From positions 124,001 through 188,000 of the forward strand of contig CAJJDP010000029.1 of assembly GCA_905182995.1 (NCBI GenBank): a stretch of DNA of 64,000 nucleotides, read 5' to 3'. Each line of letters starts with the position of its first letter. Position 1 is the stretch's first letter. The stretch is from Paramecium octaurelia. Its lineage: Eukaryota > Ciliophora > Oligohymenophorea > Peniculida > Parameciidae. A model generated the notes under the pieces. That model did not search any database, was not told the DNA's origin, and was given only the letters and a program-made list of their open reading frames with translations. Of the stretch, positions 60,588 to 64,000 are shown one piece after another. Both the position numbers and the translations under genes were made by a program.

Positions 60588-61416
60588 ATGAATTAAGAAA
60601 TATAACCTAAGGATCAAACAATAGTTCTCATTCATCATGCAAAGAATCATCCATGGACTGAACTTTAAATGGCTCATGAGCCTCTAACACATGCTAAAAA
60701 CAAGGAATTTAAAGAAAAGTACTTATCATCTTGTTTTGATGAAACTTATAATTTATCAAATTCAGAAATCAAAGAATGGTGGAATCTAAGAATTGAATTA
60801 TATTCTTTATATTCTCATGAAGATGAAAATTGTGTGAAAAGAATTAAAGGTCTGTGGTATTTATTAACAGAAAGTGATTTGGAAGAAATTAGAAATAAAA
60901 AATGGACAGAGTTCGGTTTTTAGTAGGCAGACCCAACTACAGATTTTAGAGGGGGTGGTGTTTAATCTTTAGATGATATTATAAATTTTGTGAGTGATTA
61001 CAAAGACTCATTAGTTAAGTAAATGTGTAAACCATAAAATGATTTCTATTTTGCAGCATCTTCAATCAATGTCACTTTCTTCATGAAGCGATACTTCCAT
61101 TTATAAGAATAGCTTGATGAAAGAGATAGAAAGGTACTATTTTATTGCAATTTTATAGGAAATTGCAGATAGAGTAGCACTTAAAAACTTTTGCATATTT
61201 CTTGTCAAGGAGGATAATTTTTGGAAGAAATTACATCAATTATTACTTTCAGATCTCTTTAATGAATGGATGGCTCTCAAGTAAAGAAGACCAGAAACAA
61301 CGATTATGGATTATGGACCTGTTTTAGAAAGAGTTAAGCAAAAAACAAAACGAACATTTTCAATTAGATTATTTGGCAATATAAAATAATTAATTGAGTT
61401 TTATCAATCATTATGA
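60588..61416 (+). CDS. ELMO domain protein
   Basis: Start MNQEIQPKDQTIVLIHHAKN at 60588. About 265 residues. The ELMO/CED-12 core is clear: the entry helices (ELYSLYSHEDENCVKRIKGL), then TEFGFQQADPTTDFRGGGVQ SLDDIINF, whose PxTDFRG signature defines the family, and downstream helices MKRYFHLQEQLDERDRK / EIADRVALKNFCIFLV. A 25-nt intron near 61134 ends TAG. Family members act as GAPs for Arl2/Arl3-type GTPases (ELMOD1-3); the arginine finger position fits the family's WxxxRxxxFR-like stretch but was not confirmed. TGA at 61414. Confidence 0.85.
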
Positions 61417-61801
61417 TGTATTTTAAGTTATAAATAATTTTTACTTTATTTTGATGTAATGATCCATCTCCCAATTTTAAAGTTTATAATAAAAACATTC
61501 ATTAAATTATATATATTTTTATTGATAAATTTAATTAACTTTTTTTTTAATTTCAATTTACAATTAAACAAACATCTACAAATTATTATTATTTTTAGAA
61601 ATGTGGGAAAATGTTGATAACATCTTAAAACATGTTAAGTTATCATCAAATTTAGACAGAATTTTGAAATAATCAAATAAGAATTTTCAACAAATGTATT
61701 AGATTCTACAGCACTTAAATAAATATAAAATATAAAATGTAGTGATCACAAAATTTATTCTTCATTCTCATCTAAATAAACTTGAGTTTTGAATTTAGGA
61801 C
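61417..61801. other. intergenic region between convergent genes
   Basis: 385 bp between convergent stops, AT-rich with a poly-T run near 61550; no gene seen. Confidence 0.4.
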
Positions 61802-62818
61802 TCATACATTGAATTTCTAAATAAAATAAATACTAATACATAGAGGAATCCCTTCATTTTTCAAAAATTTAAAGTAAGGGTGGCTTAATAATAAGTTCAA
61901 TTAAAAAGGCTAGTCATTTCCCCACTCTAAGAGTGATTATAAAAGTGAATTTCCCTCATCTGGAATATCTAGAGACTGATCAACCTGAAAATTCTATTTT
62001 TAGTAGCTATTTGATAAATGAAAAATCTTTACAATTTATACATAATAATCCCTATTTTAAAAATATCCAGTCTAAACTCATTATTTTGAATATCAGTGTT
62101 GTTAGCCTGACCGAATCCAACCAATTTTAACTTATTTTCTTCAGTGAACAAAATGTGTGACATCTTTAGGCTCTTATGAACAATATTTTCCTTGTGAAGA
62201 GATGCTATGGTTTAAATCAAATTCTAAATAGTAAAAAGTAATTTACATAAAGAAATACTCTTATATCATCATCTATAAATTCAAGATCTTTTATTCTTTC
62301 TAAATTTTCCATAATGACGTAAACGCAGTTGGTTGATTCAAAACATTCATAAATTTTAGGGGCCAATCCATTTTTAGATGCTTTCTAAAGAATTTCAATT
62401 TCCTTGTGAATTTTCTCAATTCCTGTTGTACTTTTCTTAAAGCATTTACATGAAAATTTTAATTTCGTTTCTCTATTGATGAGGGTACAAACCTTTTAAA
62501 CTTTATATAAATACTTTAGTGGCCTTATTTTTATTGACATTAATCTCTCCATAAAAGAAATAGAAGATTTAAATCCCTGAGAATGTTACTTTACCACTCA
62601 GAAATTTTTTAAGTTTTTTCATGTTTAATCCATCTCCTTCCACAACAAGATTTTCGAAAAGAAACCCACTTATTTCATTTTCACGAAATAACCAGGTTAT
62701 TAGAACTTTCAAAGAAAGATCAAACTTTTATGAGAAGGATTTGTTGGAAATTTACAATGATCTATTTGTTGCATTTAATTAAAACGATTCCCTTTCAATA
62801 ATGCAGTTGAATTCCATT
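61802..62818 (-). CDS. protein kinase-like protein, predicted pseudokinase
   Basis: ATG at 62818 (MEFNCIIERESFQLNATNRS). An N-terminal segment of about 90 residues (possibly PH-like) leads to the kinase fold: VAIK-type lysine in KLKFSCKCFKKS, alpha-C Glu in KIHKEIEILQKA, hinge YVIMENLE, then ENIVHKSLKMSHILFTEENK LKLVGFGQA. The HRDxKxxN motif reads HKSLKMSH (Asp and Asn lost) and DFG reads GFG, so catalysis is unlikely. The C-lobe end LLSHPYFKFLKNEG is normal. Introns of 23-26 nt near 62240 and 62010; the N-terminal segment and N-lobe are in different frames near 62590, and no normal intron fits. TGA at 61802. Confidence 0.7.
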
Positions 62819-63165
62819 TTTATCTCAAATCTTAAAAATAATAAAAAGAATTGGATTTAGATTTTATCTATTTTAATAATATATGGAATTACTTAATATT
62901 ACAACTTAAGCAGAAACAATCTATCAAAAATGGAAAATTATTTTTTCAAAATCAATATTTTTAGAAAGGATCTTATGGGCATAAAATATTCTTATTTGAA
63001 AATGAAACGCGATAAAAATATTTGAAAAAAATTAGTTGTTCTGTCTAAGGAAATTATTTATATAAATTATATAATTAATTATAAAAATTAATTGGATGTA
63101 GCCAGAGTACTTAAAGACTTTATAATATTGTTAACAAAAGTACTAGACAATCCTACCTAATCAGG
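62819..63165. other. intergenic region with a short open frame
   Basis: 347 bp between divergent genes. A short plus-strand frame from 62883 (MELLNITTQAETIYQKWKII) stops near 63000; it could be a first exon of the SANT gene but no intron joins it. Confidence 0.3.
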
Positions 63166-64000
63166 ATGTAAAGTTTGTATATTTCTTTATTAAACTAGAC
63201 TCTTGTGCAAAGTCATCAAATTATCTAAATTTTCGCATAATATGAAATCTTAGTGCAGTTGTTGATTTAAAATGCCTTGTTTTGTAAATCTGAAGCGTTA
63301 AGATAGAAAACAATATAGATGTTAGAATAATTAGAAAAGCAAGATCACGCATAGTTATACAGTATTGATTTGTCTCAGTTTAATGACAATCCTCTAACAA
63401 TAGAAGTCTCACCTTTATAAAGTTCTTTTTAATTGCCCCTATTAAAGTAGTTTAAAACAATCTTGGAAAACATTAACAAAAACTTTGACGATAAAATACT
63501 TATCCTAAAGAAATATATTCCTCTTATTTAAATTAGCTATTTGCCTTAGTAATATCAAATCAGCAAGGTTAGATGTAAATTTACACCAGTTGATGAAGAC
63601 TTGCTATTTCAGGGTTTATAAAAACATGGAAGTAAAAAATTGGAGGCAATTTAAAAGGAATTTTTGTGGGAAAAAACACTGAAACAAATAAAGAACAAAT
63701 ACAAAAATTCAATATGTAGTAATGCTCAAATGAATAAAATCAAAACATGGAAACTAAGTTAATATGAATATCTGAATCAAAAGGAACTATAACAATTTAT
63801 CAAAGGAATTTAATGGTTTGGAAAAGATAAATGTCAACTAATTCATAAATTCTTTGTCACATCAAGAAGTTCGGATTTTTTAAATAAGTAATAAAATCAT
63901 GCTAATATTTAGCGAATTAAATAAGGCTGATTAATTATTAAAAAAAAGAAAAAAGCACAACATACCAGAATCATATCCAAGCCATTATGAATAATTATGG
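63166..64000 (+). CDS. SANT/Myb-domain protein (GON4L/Cramped-like), partial, runs off right edge
   Basis: ATG at 63166 (MQSLYISLLNQTLVQSHQII). After a Leu/Gln-rich helical start (QYEILVQLLIQNALFCKSEA), a central part reads FTPVDEDLLFQGLQKHGSKK LEAIQKEFLWEKTLKQIKNK YKNS, the SANT pattern seen in GON4L/Cramped-type chromatin proteins (EDxLLxxGLxxHG...WxxIxxxFLxxKTxxQIxNRYKN). A 25-nt intron near 63887 ends TAG and continues NELNKADQLLKKRKKHNIP to the window end. The frame is open upstream of the ATG, so an earlier start or exon is possible. Inference: transcriptional regulator. Confidence 0.6.

Noticed and set aside
1-64000. Reading TGA as tryptophan throughout
   Set aside because: In clearly identified genes (SEH1, GDH, SK channels, BCKDHB) all Trp codons seen are TGG and TGA falls only at sensible C-termini.

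Overview
This window looks like macronuclear DNA of a ciliate, most likely Paramecium or a close peniculine relative. It is very AT-rich, genes are packed on both strands with gaps often under 200 bp, introns are tiny (about 19-36 nt, mostly GTA...AG), and long open frames appear only if TAA and TAG are read as glutamine and TGA is the only stop. A trichocyst matrix protein gene supports this assignment. Under a standard code almost nothing here is open; under the ciliate code about 40 genes appear.

Layout. 1-885: start of a divergent tubulin-family gene running off the left edge, then a gap. 886-2007: actin-fragmin-kinase-like gene. 2072-12205: two tandem, very large polytopic membrane genes with a PAS domain (TmcB-like family); a third copy lies at 22509-27485. 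12998-16307: two tandem SK-type potassium channel genes. 16475-22114: small membrane protein, coiled-coil protein, probable organellar membrane protein, small basic protein, and nucleoporin SEH1. 28548-30799: branched-chain ketoacid dehydrogenase E1-beta and a short-chain dehydrogenase. 30974-39588: TPR protein, coiled-coil protein, single-pass membrane protein, a degenerate locus and a BTB-like protein. 39618-42158: trichocyst matrix protein and a PH plus papain-like (C92-type) protein. 42936-45359: small hypothetical genes and unresolved sequence. 45356-48915: TPR protein with two cyclic-nucleotide-binding domains. 49409-57628: Myb protein, beta-barrel (porin-like) protein, ENY2, MIR-domain protein, glutamate dehydrogenase, trans-2-enoyl-CoA reductase, a secreted protein and a cNMP-binding protein. 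57720-64000: a decayed locus, MPP-alpha/Core2-like peptidase homologue, ELMO protein, pseudokinase, and the start of a SANT-domain gene leaving the right edge.

There is no operon logic. Functional themes recur: membrane excitability and signalling (SK channels, PAS membrane proteins, cNMP-binding proteins), mitochondrial metabolism (BCKDH E1-beta, GDH, MPP-like, porin-like), regulated secretion (trichocyst matrix protein), and nuclear functions (SEH1, ENY2, Myb, SANT). Coordinates give the outer ends of each coding region including introns; exon joins were worked out by eye and some are uncertain. A few loci carry in-frame TGA codons that no plausible intron removes and may be decaying genes.
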